From Nocardia abscessus (GTDB lineage: Bacteria > Actinomycetota > Actinomycetes > Mycobacteriales > Mycobacteriaceae): DNA of 64,000 nt. This document shows, in pieces, positions 25,968 through 34,420 of this stretch (its first letter is position 1; each line of letters begins with the position of its first letter). Position numbers and translations under genes: made by a program. The stretch covers positions 124,001 to 188,000 of the forward strand of contig NZ_JADLQO010000005.1 in NCBI RefSeq assembly GCF_015477775.1. The letters run 5' to 3'. A model generated the notes under the pieces. It worked only from the letters and a program-made list of their open reading frames with translations, had not been told where the DNA came from and did no database searches.

Positions 25968-26119
25968 CAGTGTGCGGCCCGGCTTGTCAGGTCGAGCGGC
26001 GCTGTGCCCGCCCAGCCTGCCAGGCGGCCCGGCCGGTGACCAGGCCTGGCCGCCGGATGGAAGCAGGGTAACGCCGATCCCGCCGCGCGAGCGACGCGGC
26101 GGGACGAGACAATCGAGGT

Positions 26120-26929
26120 ATGAGTTCGCACCCCCGGCCCGCGCTCGCCGTCATCGGCGGCAGCGGCTTCTACGATTTCTTCGACAACGAGGCGACCACC
26201 GTCGAGGTCGAGACCCCCTATGGCGCCCCCAGTGCGGGCATCGCGGTCGGAGAGGTGGAGGGCAGGCCCGTAGCGTTCCTGCCGCGGCACGGCAAGAACC
26301 ACGAATTCGCACCGCACACCCTGCCCTACCGGGCCAACCTGTGGGCGCTGCGCTCGCTGGGCGTGCGCCGGATCTTCGCGCCCTGCGCGGTCGGCAGCCT
26401 GCGGGCGGACTGGGGACCGGGCACGGTCGCGGTGCCGGATCAACTGGTCGACCGGACCTCCGGCCGCCCGCAGACCTACTTCGACGGCGGCGGCATCCAC
26501 GTGTCCTTCGCCGATCCGTACTGCGACGAACTGCGCGCCGCCGCCATCAAGGCCGCGTCCGACGAGCTGCACATGATGCACGCGGCCACCATGGTCGTGG
26601 TCGAGGGACCGCGCTTCTCCACCCGCGCCGAGAGCCGGTGGTTCGCCGCGCAGGGCTGGGAACTGGTGAACATGACCGGTCACCCGGAGGCGGTGCTCGC
26701 CCGCGAACTCGAAATGTGTTACGCCGCCGTGGCTCTCGTCACCGATCTGGACGCCGGGCTGGAGGAGGGCGAGGGAGTGCACGCCGTCGACGTCTTCGCC
26801 GAGTTCAAACGCAATCTCGCGCCGTTCAAGGAGCTCGTCCGCCGCGCGGTCGCCGCCGTGGACGGCACCGAGACGTGTGACCGGTGCCGCGTCCACGCGG
26901 GAGTGTCGTTGCCGTTCGAACTGCCCTGA
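26120..26929 (+). CDS. mtnP: S-methyl-5'-thioadenosine phosphorylase
   Basis: 269 residues of the MTAP/PNP-2 family. It begins MSSHPRPALAVIGGSGFYDF, has the phosphate site region LPRHGKNHEFAPHTLPYRAN, then VVVEGPRFSTRAESRWFA and NMTGHPEAVLARELEMCYAA with the base-binding region. The enzyme splits methylthioadenosine into adenine and methylthioribose 1-phosphate in methionine salvage. The HPE in place of the TxxPE/TNxPE found in many family members is a small variation that could shift preference. The next gene starts 5 nt on, so the two form an operon. Confidence 0.92.
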   Translation: MSSHPRPALAVIGGSGFYDFFDNEATTVEVETPYGAPSAGIAVGEVEGRPVAFLPRHGKNHEFAPHTLPYRANLWALRSLGVRRIFAPCAVGSLRADWGPGTVAVPDQLVDRTSGRPQTYFDGGGIHVSFADPYCDELRAAAIKAASDELHMMHAATMVVVEGPRFSTRAESRWFAAQGWELVNMTGHPEAVLARELEMCYAAVALVTDLDAGLEEGEGVHAVDVFAEFKRNLAPFKELVRRAVAAVDGTETCDRCRVHAGVSLPFELP

Positions 26930-26934
26930 GTCCG

Positions 26935-27930
26935 ATGCGGGTGCTGGTCACCGGCGCGGCCGGGTTCCTCGGCGGGCATCTGTCCCGGGCGCTGACCGCC
27001 GCGGGGCACCGAGTGGCCGGGGTGGATCTGCTGCTCGACCAGGTGCACGGGCCGGACGTGCGAGCGCCGGAAGAGGTCGCGCGAGTCGACGTGCGCGACG
27101 CCGAAGCGCTCGCCCCGCTGCTGGACGGGGTGGACGTGGTCTGCCATTTCGCGGGCGTCACCGCGGGCGCGCAGGCCGCCGACTTCGCCTCGCACAACGA
27201 TCTCGGAACCGCCGTGCTGCTCGGAGCCATGGAGCAGGCCCGGGTCGGCCGCCTGGTGCTCGCCTCATCGATCGCCGTCTACGGCGAGGGCCGCTATCGC
27301 GGCGCGCACAGCGGCCCGTTCTTCCCCACCTTGCGTCGCAGAGCCGATCTCGACCGCGGCATGTTCGACCATCGCGCTCCGCGCACCGGCGAGGTGCTGA
27401 CCTGGGAGCCGGTCGGGGAGGACGCGCCGTTGCGTCCGCGCGGCCCCTACGCGGCGAGCAAAGTCGCGCAGGAGCACTACGCGCTCGCCTGGGGCTTGGC
27501 GACCGGCGGCGCGGTCACCGCGCTGCGCATGCACAACGTCTACGGCCCCGGAGCACGCGCGGGACTGGTGGGGCGGCTGCGCGCCGAGCTGACGCAGGGA
27601 CACGCGCCGCAGGTGTTCGAAGATGGCGGACAGGTCCGGGATTTCGTCCACGTCGGCGACGCGCTCGCGGCCACCGTCGCGGCGGTCGAACGGGCGCTGC
27701 CCGGCTTCGTCGCATTGAACATCGCCTCGGGGCGGCCGATCACGGTGTGGGAGGTGGCCTCGATCATGGCGCGCGCCCGCGGCGGCCCCGCGCCGGTGGT
27801 GACCGGCCGATACCGGATCGGCGACGTCCGGCATTTCGTCGCCGACCCGGAAAGAGCGAGACGCGCATTGGATTTCACGGCCACAGTGGCACCCGCGCAG
27901 GGACTGGCCGAGTTCGCGGCCGCCGACTGA
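26935..27930 (+). CDS. NAD-dependent epimerase/dehydratase (extended SDR)
   Basis: 331 residues. Rossmann motif TGAAGFLGGHL at residues 6-16, DVRDAEAL and HFAGVTAG after it, LASSIAVYG, and the catalytic YAASK near residue 180. The C-terminal part has the MHNVYGPGAR and VRDFVHVGDAL marks of UDP-glucose 4-epimerase-like enzymes. The substrate is likely a nucleotide sugar. The start ATG lies 5 nt past mtnP. It converges on the remains of an NmrA-like gene. An insert (PFFPTLRRRADLDRGMFDHR) between the Ser motif and YxxxK is longer than usual. Confidence 0.88.
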   Translation: MRVLVTGAAGFLGGHLSRALTAAGHRVAGVDLLLDQVHGPDVRAPEEVARVDVRDAEALAPLLDGVDVVCHFAGVTAGAQAADFASHNDLGTAVLLGAMEQARVGRLVLASSIAVYGEGRYRGAHSGPFFPTLRRRADLDRGMFDHRAPRTGEVLTWEPVGEDAPLRPRGPYAASKVAQEHYALAWGLATGGAVTALRMHNVYGPGARAGLVGRLRAELTQGHAPQVFEDGGQVRDFVHVGDALAATVAAVERALPGFVALNIASGRPITVWEVASIMARARGGPAPVVTGRYRIGDVRHFVADPERARRALDFTATVAPAQGLAEFAAAD

Positions 27931-27963
27931 CCCGTCGTCACCCCGTCGGCCGGATGCGGCCGC

Positions 27964-28300
27964 TCAGCTCGGCGTCGCCGCGAACCCCCAGGCGTGGGTG
28001 TTCGCCCCCTGCTCGAAAGTGCGCGGCGATCGGCCGGTCACCTGCTCGACGGTCGGATAGAGCGTCGGCCTCGTCCAGCCTGCCCTCGACGAAGAAGCTG
28101 GGGAAGGCGTCGACGTACTCCCGGGGCATGGTGGCGGCGAGCTCGGCCTCGGTCTCGTCGTCGCCGAGTTCGTGCGCCACCAGCGGCCGGTTCAGCACCG
28201 CGGCCAACACCGCGACCTGCTCCGCCGGTCGCAACGCCTGCGAGCCGGTGAGCTCGAGCACCTGACCTTCCAGTCCGGCTTCCGTGTGCGGCGGTGCCCT
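27964..28300 (-). pseudogene. Remnant of an NmrA-like NAD(P)-binding protein gene, truncated and frameshifted
   Basis: The minus strand encodes the C-terminal third of an NmrA/NAD(P)H azoreductase-type SDR: HTEAGLEGQVLELTGSQALR, PAEQVAVLAAVLNRPL and AATMPREYVDAFPSFFVEGR. Near 28063 the frame shifts by one base; in the next frame the family-like end LYPTVEQVTGRSPRTFEQGA, then NTHAWGFAATPS, follows to TGA at 27964. The upstream two thirds with the nucleotide-binding fold are missing, because the FMN reductase gene starts at 28333. Both the truncation and the frameshift indicate a dead gene. The left boundary near 28300 is approximate. Confidence 0.8.
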
Positions 28301-28320
28301 GTTGTGGACAGGTCCGGAGT

Positions 28321-28333
28321 TAGGCTCGCGCGG
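28321..28333 (+). promoter_or_regulatory. -10 element for a leaderless FMN reductase transcript
   Basis: TAGGCT (28321-28326) ends 6 nt before the GTG at 28333 and no Shine-Dalgarno sequence is present. This is the spacing of leaderless mRNAs, which are common in mycolic-acid actinobacteria. The -35 region is weak (TTGTGG at 28302). Confidence 0.4.
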
Positions 28334-28893
28334 TGGATACCCCGTTGCGGCTCGAGGTCATCGTGGCCAGTGTGCGTCCGGAGCGGTTCGCGCCGGTGGT
28401 CGCGGACTGGTTCCTGCGTACCGTGCGCGCCCATCCCGAATTCGACACGGACGTCATCGATCTGGCGTACACCCCGTTGCCGGTCGAGCTCACCGAGAAC
28501 GAGGAGACCGCGGCCTATCGCGGGCGACTGCGGGATGCCGACGCGTTCGTCGTCGTCACCTCCGAGTACAACCACGGCTACCCGGCGTCGCTGAAGACGG
28601 CTTTCGACACCGCGAAACACGAATGGCGCGCCAAGCCCATCGCTTTCGTCTCCTATGGGGGCCTCTCCGGTGGCCTGCGGGCAGTGGAGCAGCTGCGCCA
28701 AGTCGTCGCCGAGATCCATATGGTCTCCGTCCGTGAGACAGTCAGCTTTCACCAGGCCAAGAAGCGATTCGATGACACCGGCGACACACGCGACGGGGCT
28801 GCTATCGATGCGGCGGAACGGATGTTGCACCAATTAGCCTGGTGGGCGCGCACTTTGCGGGCCGCGCGGGCCGCGGATCCGTACCCCGGCTAG
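28333..28893 (+). CDS. NADPH-dependent FMN reductase
   Basis: 186 residues of the flavodoxin-like NAD(P)H:FMN reductase family. LEVIVASVRPERFAPVVADW is the FMN phosphate loop, VVTSEYNHGYPASLKTAFD the family signature (SEYNxGxPxxLK), and FVSYGGLSGGLRAVEQLR the next flavin-binding strand. Likely function is reduction of FMN or quinones with NADPH. The GTG start appears leaderless. It converges on eccE with only 3 nt between stop codons. Confidence 0.92.
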   Translation: MDTPLRLEVIVASVRPERFAPVVADWFLRTVRAHPEFDTDVIDLAYTPLPVELTENEETAAYRGRLRDADAFVVVTSEYNHGYPASLKTAFDTAKHEWRAKPIAFVSYGGLSGGLRAVEQLRQVVAEIHMVSVRETVSFHQAKKRFDDTGDTRDGAAIDAAERMLHQLAWWARTLRAARAADPYPG

Positions 28894-28896
28894 CCG

Positions 28897-30540
28897 CTAG
28901 TGGGTCGCCACGGGGCGGCGGCCGCGCGGCTGGCCGATGTAGGTGGCCTCGCTGGGAATCGACACCAGCGTCAGATCGACCTGCGCCGTGCCGGTGCGCA
29001 GCACCACGTGGTTACCGATCGCGCCCGGTTGATGGATGGCCAGGTCGGGTCGGCTGGCGGGCCAGCCCATCGGATCGCCCGTGGCGTAGATGGTGGTGAC
29101 GCCCGCGTGCGGGGCCGGGGCGAGCACCCCGTCCACTACGGTGGCGGTGAATCCCGCATCGGACTGGTGGGTTTCGACCGCGATGGTCAGCCGCTCCGGA
29201 TTTCCGATCGTGGTGACCAAGTTCTCCCATGCCCGCGCCCGGTCGGTGCGGATGAGAATCCGTTCGCCGACCGCGAGCGCGCGGAACACCAGCTGCTGCG
29301 CCAGGTACAGCTCACCCGCGACGTACACCGTCGAGATGCCCGCGCCGACGATGCGGACCGCGACACCGTTGCCTTCGTCGTCCGATCCGATGAGCTGTCC
29401 GCAGCCGGAGGAGGGCAGGTGCAGATCGTCGACCACGTCGATCAGGTGCTCGATCATCGGGACGGTGTCGTCCACTCCGGGAACCGCGATCGGCAGGTGG
29501 GCCAGCAGTCCGTCGCGGTGGCGGCCGTTCATCGAGACCATGCCCGGCAGCTCGGAGCGCTCCGGCAGCTCGCGGGCGGTCAGCCGCCAGGCAGCGCCGA
29601 TGTTCACCGACTCGGCCGAATTGCCGGGGCGCAGGCGCACGGCCACGGTGGTGCCCCGGGACGGAGCGACCCACAGCTGGGCGAGCAGATCGGAGTCGAG
29701 CCGCTTGGGGTCGACGGCGCTGCCTACGTTCACGCTGTTGCCGATTTCGGCATAGCGCCAGCGGTGTTCGAGCGCGCGCGGGTCGTAGCCGCTGGTGATC
29801 TGCAGGACCGCCTTGCGGATCTCGGGCGCCGTGAGGATACGGGCGTTGCAGTCGGCGTCCTCGAGCGTGCGCATGATCCGCTGCGTGGCGATGGTGACTG
29901 CCCGCGAGGCGCCTTCCGCCCCGCCGCCGCGGCGGTCCGTGGCCTCCGGGCATGCCACCGCGTCGAAGCTGATCGCCAGCCACACCGTGCGGTGGGCGGT
30001 GGCGGGCAGCGGGCCGAGCAGCGATTCGTAGATCTTGCCCGCGGGCGTGCCGGAACGGCTGCGATGCCCGTGGCTGATGATGTCGATGCCGCTGAGCAGA
30101 ATGTCGTGCTGGTTCAGGCATTTCGCCAGTTCCGCCAGCGGAAGCAGGTGCGAGGCGTGCACCGTGGTGCGAGCGATCCTGGTCAGCCCGCCGGGCGGGG
30201 GCAGCACCTCGACCACTGTCACCACGCGGCTGCCGTCCCAGTACAGGCCGAGTGAACGTCCGTCCGTGCCGCGGAAGTCGACGGTTTCACCGATCTCGTA
30301 GTCCCGGCGGGTGAAGTAGCGCCACCAGGTCGCGATCCAGTCCAGCAGAGTGCGTTTGGCGACGGGAACAAGCGGAATCAGCGCGACGACCACCGCAACG
30401 CCGAGCGCGGGAAGCCCCGGCAGACCGGCGAACAGCGCGACGACTCCGACAACCATCCCGATGCTCTGCGCGACCAGCAAGTTCTGCATCGAGATACGCC
30501 CGAGCAACGGTCGTGGTCCCGCGCCGGCCGGTTCCGCCAT
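28897..30540 (-). CDS. eccE: EccE, type VII secretion membrane protein (ESX-4-like locus)
   Basis: 547 residues from ATG 30538-30540, with GGGGGA placed 5 nt before it. Two membrane helices lie near residues 18-62 (NLLVAQSIGMVVGVVALFAG and the next hydrophobic stretch). The remainder is a soluble domain of alpha-beta character, with TVVEVLPPPGG, VWLAISFDAVACPE and RLTARELPERSELPG. EccE sits at the outer edge of the ESX membrane complex. Mycobacterial ESX-4 of M. tuberculosis lacks EccE, so its presence next to an ESX-4-like set is notable; it may serve either locus. It is separated from mycP by a plus-strand small secreted gene. Confidence 0.85.
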   Translation of the reverse strand: MAEPAGAGPRPLLGRISMQNLLVAQSIGMVVGVVALFAGLPGLPALGVAVVVALIPLVPVAKRTLLDWIATWWRYFTRRDYEIGETVDFRGTDGRSLGLYWDGSRVVTVVEVLPPPGGLTRIARTTVHASHLLPLAELAKCLNQHDILLSGIDIISHGHRSRSGTPAGKIYESLLGPLPATAHRTVWLAISFDAVACPEATDRRGGGAEGASRAVTIATQRIMRTLEDADCNARILTAPEIRKAVLQITSGYDPRALEHRWRYAEIGNSVNVGSAVDPKRLDSDLLAQLWVAPSRGTTVAVRLRPGNSAESVNIGAAWRLTARELPERSELPGMVSMNGRHRDGLLAHLPIAVPGVDDTVPMIEHLIDVVDDLHLPSSGCGQLIGSDDEGNGVAVRIVGAGISTVYVAGELYLAQQLVFRALAVGERILIRTDRARAWENLVTTIGNPERLTIAVETHQSDAGFTATVVDGVLAPAPHAGVTTIYATGDPMGWPASRPDLAIHQPGAIGNHVVLRTGTAQVDLTLVSIPSEATYIGQPRGRRPVATH

Positions 30541-30964
30541 CGTCGTCCCCCAAGTACCCGATATCGGCCGCTCCACCGTGGCCGAGCTGAACAACAGTCC
30601 CCGGGAACTGTACTGCGTTCGGCGAACGTGAGCACCGTTCGGGGGAGGAATAGGCGAGTACGCGGCCGGTCGGATCCAGGCGTGCGCGGTGTCACCGGGG
30701 TGCGGCAAGCAGCGCTCGAACGGCCGGCGGCCCGTAACCCGGCTGGTCCAGGACAGCCGCCACCAGTCTCGGATACAAGCCTCAGCAGGACGTGATGGTG
30801 GCCCATTATGACGCCGGATAGGCACCTCGTGAAAAGGCTTGGGAGAAACAAAAATTGAAGGGGGACAACAGCACGTACCCGGATTGGTAGCCGGTGCCGA
30901 TTCCGGTACCCTCCGAGTCGGCGAGAGGGAGTTCTCGCCGCAGATATGGAGGGGATTCACCAAG
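30541..30964. other. 424-bp divergent intergenic region between eccE and a small secreted protein gene
   Basis: No convincing coding frame. It presumably holds promoters in both directions. The right part is relatively A-rich (AGAAACAAAAATTGAAGG near 30843) compared with the surrounding DNA. GGAGGGG lies 8-9 nt before the 30965 start. No riboswitch or clear operator was recognised. Confidence 0.5.
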
Positions 30965-31204
30965 ATGAAGCGCACCGCGTATAAATTGGCGATCGGGTTC
31001 ACCGCCGCGATCGTGGCCGGCACCGTCGCCGCGTCGACCGCGGGAACCGCTGCCGCCCAACCGATGCGTACCAAGCACGGCATGACTTACAAGGAGTGCA
31101 TGACGACGGGCAAGGACAGCTTCCGGCGGATGTACCACAAGGAAGCGGTCTGCGTCGGAGACGGCTACGGGTACTACAAATTGGAGCTCGCACCGGGACA
31201 GTAG
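30965..31204 (+). CDS. Small secreted protein with two cysteines
   Basis: 79 residues. Residues 1-31 form a classical signal peptide (MKRTAYKLAIGFTAAIVAGT, cleavage after AAA-Q). The mature 48 residues are basic with two Cys (KECMTTG and EAVCVGDG) that could form a disulfide, and a Tyr-rich end (DGYGYYKLELAPGQ). It has no family that I recognise. GGAGGGG precedes the ATG by 9 nt. It is placed between eccE and mycP on the opposite strand and ends at a large inverted repeat (31222-31282), so it could be a lineage-specific insertion in the ESX locus. Confidence 0.75.
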   Translation: MKRTAYKLAIGFTAAIVAGTVAASTAGTAAAQPMRTKHGMTYKECMTTGKDSFRRMYHKEAVCVGDGYGYYKLELAPGQ

Positions 31205-31221
31205 GTCCGCCCGAGTTTCAA

Positions 31222-31282
31222 GATCAGTGGCACATGGCGGAGATCTGTTGTCGCGAAATAGCGCAGCCATGTGCCACTGATC
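31222..31282. repeat. 17-bp perfect inverted repeat with a 27-nt loop
   Basis: GATCAGTGGCACATGGC (31222-31238) and GCCATGTGCCACTGATC (31266-31282) are exact reverse complements. The element fills the gap between the convergent small secreted gene and mycP, so it can work as a bidirectional terminator. However, the stem is less GC-rich and the loop longer than the other hairpins of this window, which also fits a small mobile or recombination element. Confidence 0.8.
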
Positions 31283-31294
31283 ACGCTCGGCCGG

Positions 31295-32773
31295 CTACGT
31301 CTCGTCGCCGTGGATGCCGAATCGGCGCCGGATGGGGAACGATGCGAGCATTCCCAAGACGAGCAGTGAGGTGACGGCCCCACTTCCGATCAGCGCGACA
31401 TCGCGGGCGCGATTGTTCGGCGGCGGAGTCGGCGCAGGTATCGGGAGTTGAACACTCTTGGCCGGAGACGGTCGCTTCGGCGGCAATGCACGGCCTACTT
31501 CTGCGGTCAACGCCTGAACGGGATCGACAGCGCCGTAGCCGATGTAAGGGCTCCATCCCTCCGCAGGGGCGTGGGCGGTGGCCTGAATCCGTTTGATGAC
31601 CTCCAGCGCGCTCAACTCCGGGAAACGCGCTCGTACAAGGGCGGCTACACCCGATACCAGCGGTGTGGCGAAACTGGTGCCTTGAATCGGTCCGAGCCGT
31701 CCCTGTTGATTGACGCTGCCGACTTGGACCGCGGTTCCTCTGCTGTTCGGATCGTTGAACAGTGGATCGAGGGAAGTGATGTTCTCGCCGGGCGCCGCGA
31801 CGCCCAGCCATGGCCCGGGGACTGTGAACGTCGACGGCTGCCCGTTCCCGTTGACGGAACCGACTGCGAGCACGTAGTCGTCATAGCGGGCCGGCGACAC
31901 ATTCAGGTCTACCTTGCTCCATGGGTCTGCCGCGGGGTCGAGAGGATCGATTACCGCATTGGTGCCCTTGCAGCTGTCGGAGTCGTTGGCGCCGCTGTTG
32001 CCGGCCGCCACCACAACGACCACGTTCTTCTCGATCGCCGCATACCGGACCGCCGCGCCTAGATCGGTGTCTTCGAAGGGTTCGGAAGTCGGCCTGCATG
32101 CGACTTCGGAAATATTGATGACGGTGGCGCCCATGTCCGCCGCGCGACGGATCGCCGAAGCCATCGTGCGAGTGGTGCCGTACCCCTGGGGCAGTGCGTC
32201 GGGACCCTTGTCCCGGTTCGCTCCCTCCTTCTGATACAGCCTGCTGGTCTGGCGGATGGTGAGTATCTGCGCTTCCGGAGCGACCCCCGAGAAGCCCTGA
32301 CCGTCGACCTCGGTCGCCGCTATCAGCCCCGCGACCAATGTCCCGTGCGCATCGCAGTCTTCGGTTCCGTCGCCATTACTGACGTAGTCGCCGCCCGCGA
32401 TCAGGCCCGGCAGTCGCGGATGCCGGGCGACACCGGTGTCGATCACCGCCACGAGTTGTCCCGCGCCCCGGGAGAATCGCCAGGCGTGTTCGAGGTTGAG
32501 CGCGCGTTGCGCCTCCGGGATGGACGGTCCGTTGCCGCCGGACCCGGTGCTGACGCACGGTGTGTTCGACGCCCGCTCGGTCTTGTCCGGTGGAGCGGCC
32601 GGATCGCCCGGCGGCGGCGCCGCATTCGGGCTCACGGTCGGTTTCTCCGCGTGCGCGTGCGGGGTTGCGGCGGTCGCGCCGAATCCGACCGATATGCTGA
32701 GCGCGAGAACGCACGCGGCCGTTCCCGTTCGAACCACACGGAAACAAGTGCCGCCCAAAGATTTCGGGATCAT
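31295..32773 (-). CDS. mycP: MycP mycosin, subtilisin-like protease of the ESX-4-like locus
   Basis: 492 residues. Signal sequence (about residues 10-42), Pro-rich linker, then an S8 protease domain with Asp112 (AVIDTGV), His143 (DAHGT), Asn259 (AAGN) and Ser367 (GTSFATP), all present. A C-terminal membrane helix (VALIGSGAVTSLLVLGMLAS) ends in a basic tail. It differs from the 2571-3986 mycosin by a longer N-terminal extension and an added loop with SDSCKGTNAVIDPLDP near residue 265. It follows eccD after 10 nt on the minus strand, the same gene order as in the first locus. Confidence 0.93.
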   Translation of the reverse strand: MIPKSLGGTCFRVVRTGTAACVLALSISVGFGATAATPHAHAEKPTVSPNAAPPPGDPAAPPDKTERASNTPCVSTGSGGNGPSIPEAQRALNLEHAWRFSRGAGQLVAVIDTGVARHPRLPGLIAGGDYVSNGDGTEDCDAHGTLVAGLIAATEVDGQGFSGVAPEAQILTIRQTSRLYQKEGANRDKGPDALPQGYGTTRTMASAIRRAADMGATVINISEVACRPTSEPFEDTDLGAAVRYAAIEKNVVVVVAAGNSGANDSDSCKGTNAVIDPLDPAADPWSKVDLNVSPARYDDYVLAVGSVNGNGQPSTFTVPGPWLGVAAPGENITSLDPLFNDPNSRGTAVQVGSVNQQGRLGPIQGTSFATPLVSGVAALVRARFPELSALEVIKRIQATAHAPAEGWSPYIGYGAVDPVQALTAEVGRALPPKRPSPAKSVQLPIPAPTPPPNNRARDVALIGSGAVTSLLVLGMLASFPIRRRFGIHGDET

Positions 32774-32783
32774 CGAGTCCAGC

Positions 32784-34250
32784 TCACAGGCCGCGGACGA
32801 GTGAGTAGAGATCCGCTACCCAGAAGGCCAGCGGCAGCACGGCGGCGACGAAGGTGTACTCGAGCAGTTCGACGCCGCGGCGCATCGGCGGGGTGGCCGA
32901 CTGGTTCGGGATGATGATGCCGAGGATCAGCGCCGCGACCAGGGCGACCATCGCCGCGCCGAAGACGGCCAGCGGCTGGTGCATCGCGAAACCGGCGCCC
33001 ACCAGCATGATCAGCACGATCGCCGCGCCGCCCGCGATGAGCACGACGGCCTGCTCCGCACCGGCGTAGGTGCGGCTGCGGAACATCAGCACCGCGGCGC
33101 AGACCAGTGCGAGCGCGATGCCCGGCCAGTACGGGTCGTCGGACGCCGGGTCGGTGGCCGCGAGCGCGCCGATGGCGGTGACCAGCGTGGTCGCCGCGAC
33201 CAGACCGGCGAGATACATGCGGGCGCGTTCCGACTTCACCCGCAGCACCTCCATGGTCGGCAGCGCGCGGTGATCGTCCGGATCGTCCTCGGTCGGGTCG
33301 ATCGGGGTGCCCGGCGAAGGGACCGGCGGCAGCGGCAGTTTCGCCAGCAGCATGGATATCCGCGGGGCGAGGGAGAGCCCGGCGAGCCCGAGCGCCGCCG
33401 CGCCGGCGCCGATCGCGCGCTCCGGCTGGCCGGTGAGCAGGCCGACCAGCGCGGCGGGCACCGCGTAGGCGGCGAGCGTGGCCACGCCGATGAACAGCGC
33501 GAGACCGACGCCGGTGACCCGCCAGGCCAGGATCGCCGTCGCGCCCGCCAGAACCGATCCGAGCAGGACGTGCGCCCAGCCGTAATGGTCCGGCACGAAG
33601 AGCATGCCCGCGCTGAACGCGGCGGGCAGCGCGCAGCCACCGAGGACCAGTGCGGTGCCGGTGTCGCCGTACATCCTGCTCAGCACCATCGCCGTGACGA
33701 CGAGCAGGATCGCGACCACCAGCGCGATCGAACCGCCCACCGCGATCGGCAGCGAGCCGGGGGACAGCAGCAGGCCGAGGCAGCCGACGATCATGGTGAC
33801 CGCCGCGAGCACCGAGCCGGTGATCCGCGCGACTCGCGGTGTCCAACTGCGGTAATGGTCGGTGTCGGCGATCGCGACGTTGTACATGATGTCGTCGAAC
33901 AGCGGCGTCGGCGCGGTATGCGAAGCGCTTTCCAGCATCAGCAGTTCACCGTCGCGGACCCCGTGCTCGCCGAGGCTGAGCGAGTTGGAGAACGGCGGAT
34001 GGCCGATCCGGGCGAGCACCCATTCCGCGGGCTCGTAGCGCTCGCCCTCGTTGTCGAAGTCGTTGGTGCGGCTGTGCTGGGCAACCATGTCGACCACGCT
34101 CGGAATGACCAGCGCGACCGGCACGTCGACCGGTATGGCCATATCGACCTGAGTGTGCTTGGCCAGAATCGTCACCCGGGCGAGGTCGGGAGCGCGGACG
34201 ATCCCGCGCGAGGATTCTTCGTCGATGTGGTCAAGTCGCGCGTGCGTCAA
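32784..34250 (-). CDS. eccD: EccD, type VII secretion integral membrane protein (ESX-4-like locus)
   Basis: 488 residues from TTG 34248-34250, chosen because GGGGGAAGC lies just before it and the length then equals the first-locus EccD. The N-terminal ubiquitin-like domain (VRAPDLARVTILAKHTQVDM) is followed by about 11 membrane helices and a cytosolic loop with GTPIDPTEDDPDDHRALP. It ends SLVRGL. It diverges from eccC (34421), the same relation as eccD4 and eccC4 in M. tuberculosis, where eccD4-mycP4 is opposite to eccC4. Confidence 0.92.
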   Translation of the reverse strand: MTHARLDHIDEESSRGIVRAPDLARVTILAKHTQVDMAIPVDVPVALVIPSVVDMVAQHSRTNDFDNEGERYEPAEWVLARIGHPPFSNSLSLGEHGVRDGELLMLESASHTAPTPLFDDIMYNVAIADTDHYRSWTPRVARITGSVLAAVTMIVGCLGLLLSPGSLPIAVGGSIALVVAILLVVTAMVLSRMYGDTGTALVLGGCALPAAFSAGMLFVPDHYGWAHVLLGSVLAGATAILAWRVTGVGLALFIGVATLAAYAVPAALVGLLTGQPERAIGAGAAALGLAGLSLAPRISMLLAKLPLPPVPSPGTPIDPTEDDPDDHRALPTMEVLRVKSERARMYLAGLVAATTLVTAIGALAATDPASDDPYWPGIALALVCAAVLMFRSRTYAGAEQAVVLIAGGAAIVLIMLVGAGFAMHQPLAVFGAAMVALVAALILGIIIPNQSATPPMRRGVELLEYTFVAAVLPLAFWVADLYSLVRGL

Positions 34251-34420
34251 GCTTCCCCCAACTCGGTCTTCTACCTCGTGATTCCGCAGCCTCGCGGGCC
34301 GAGTGCGAGCTTGCGAACCCAGGGTCCGGGCAGCAGAATGCTGGTCGAACTGTACGACATGTCGGCTGTGACCTCTACACTGAGGCCGGATCACAGCTGG
34401 CCGAAGGGGGATTCTCGTCG

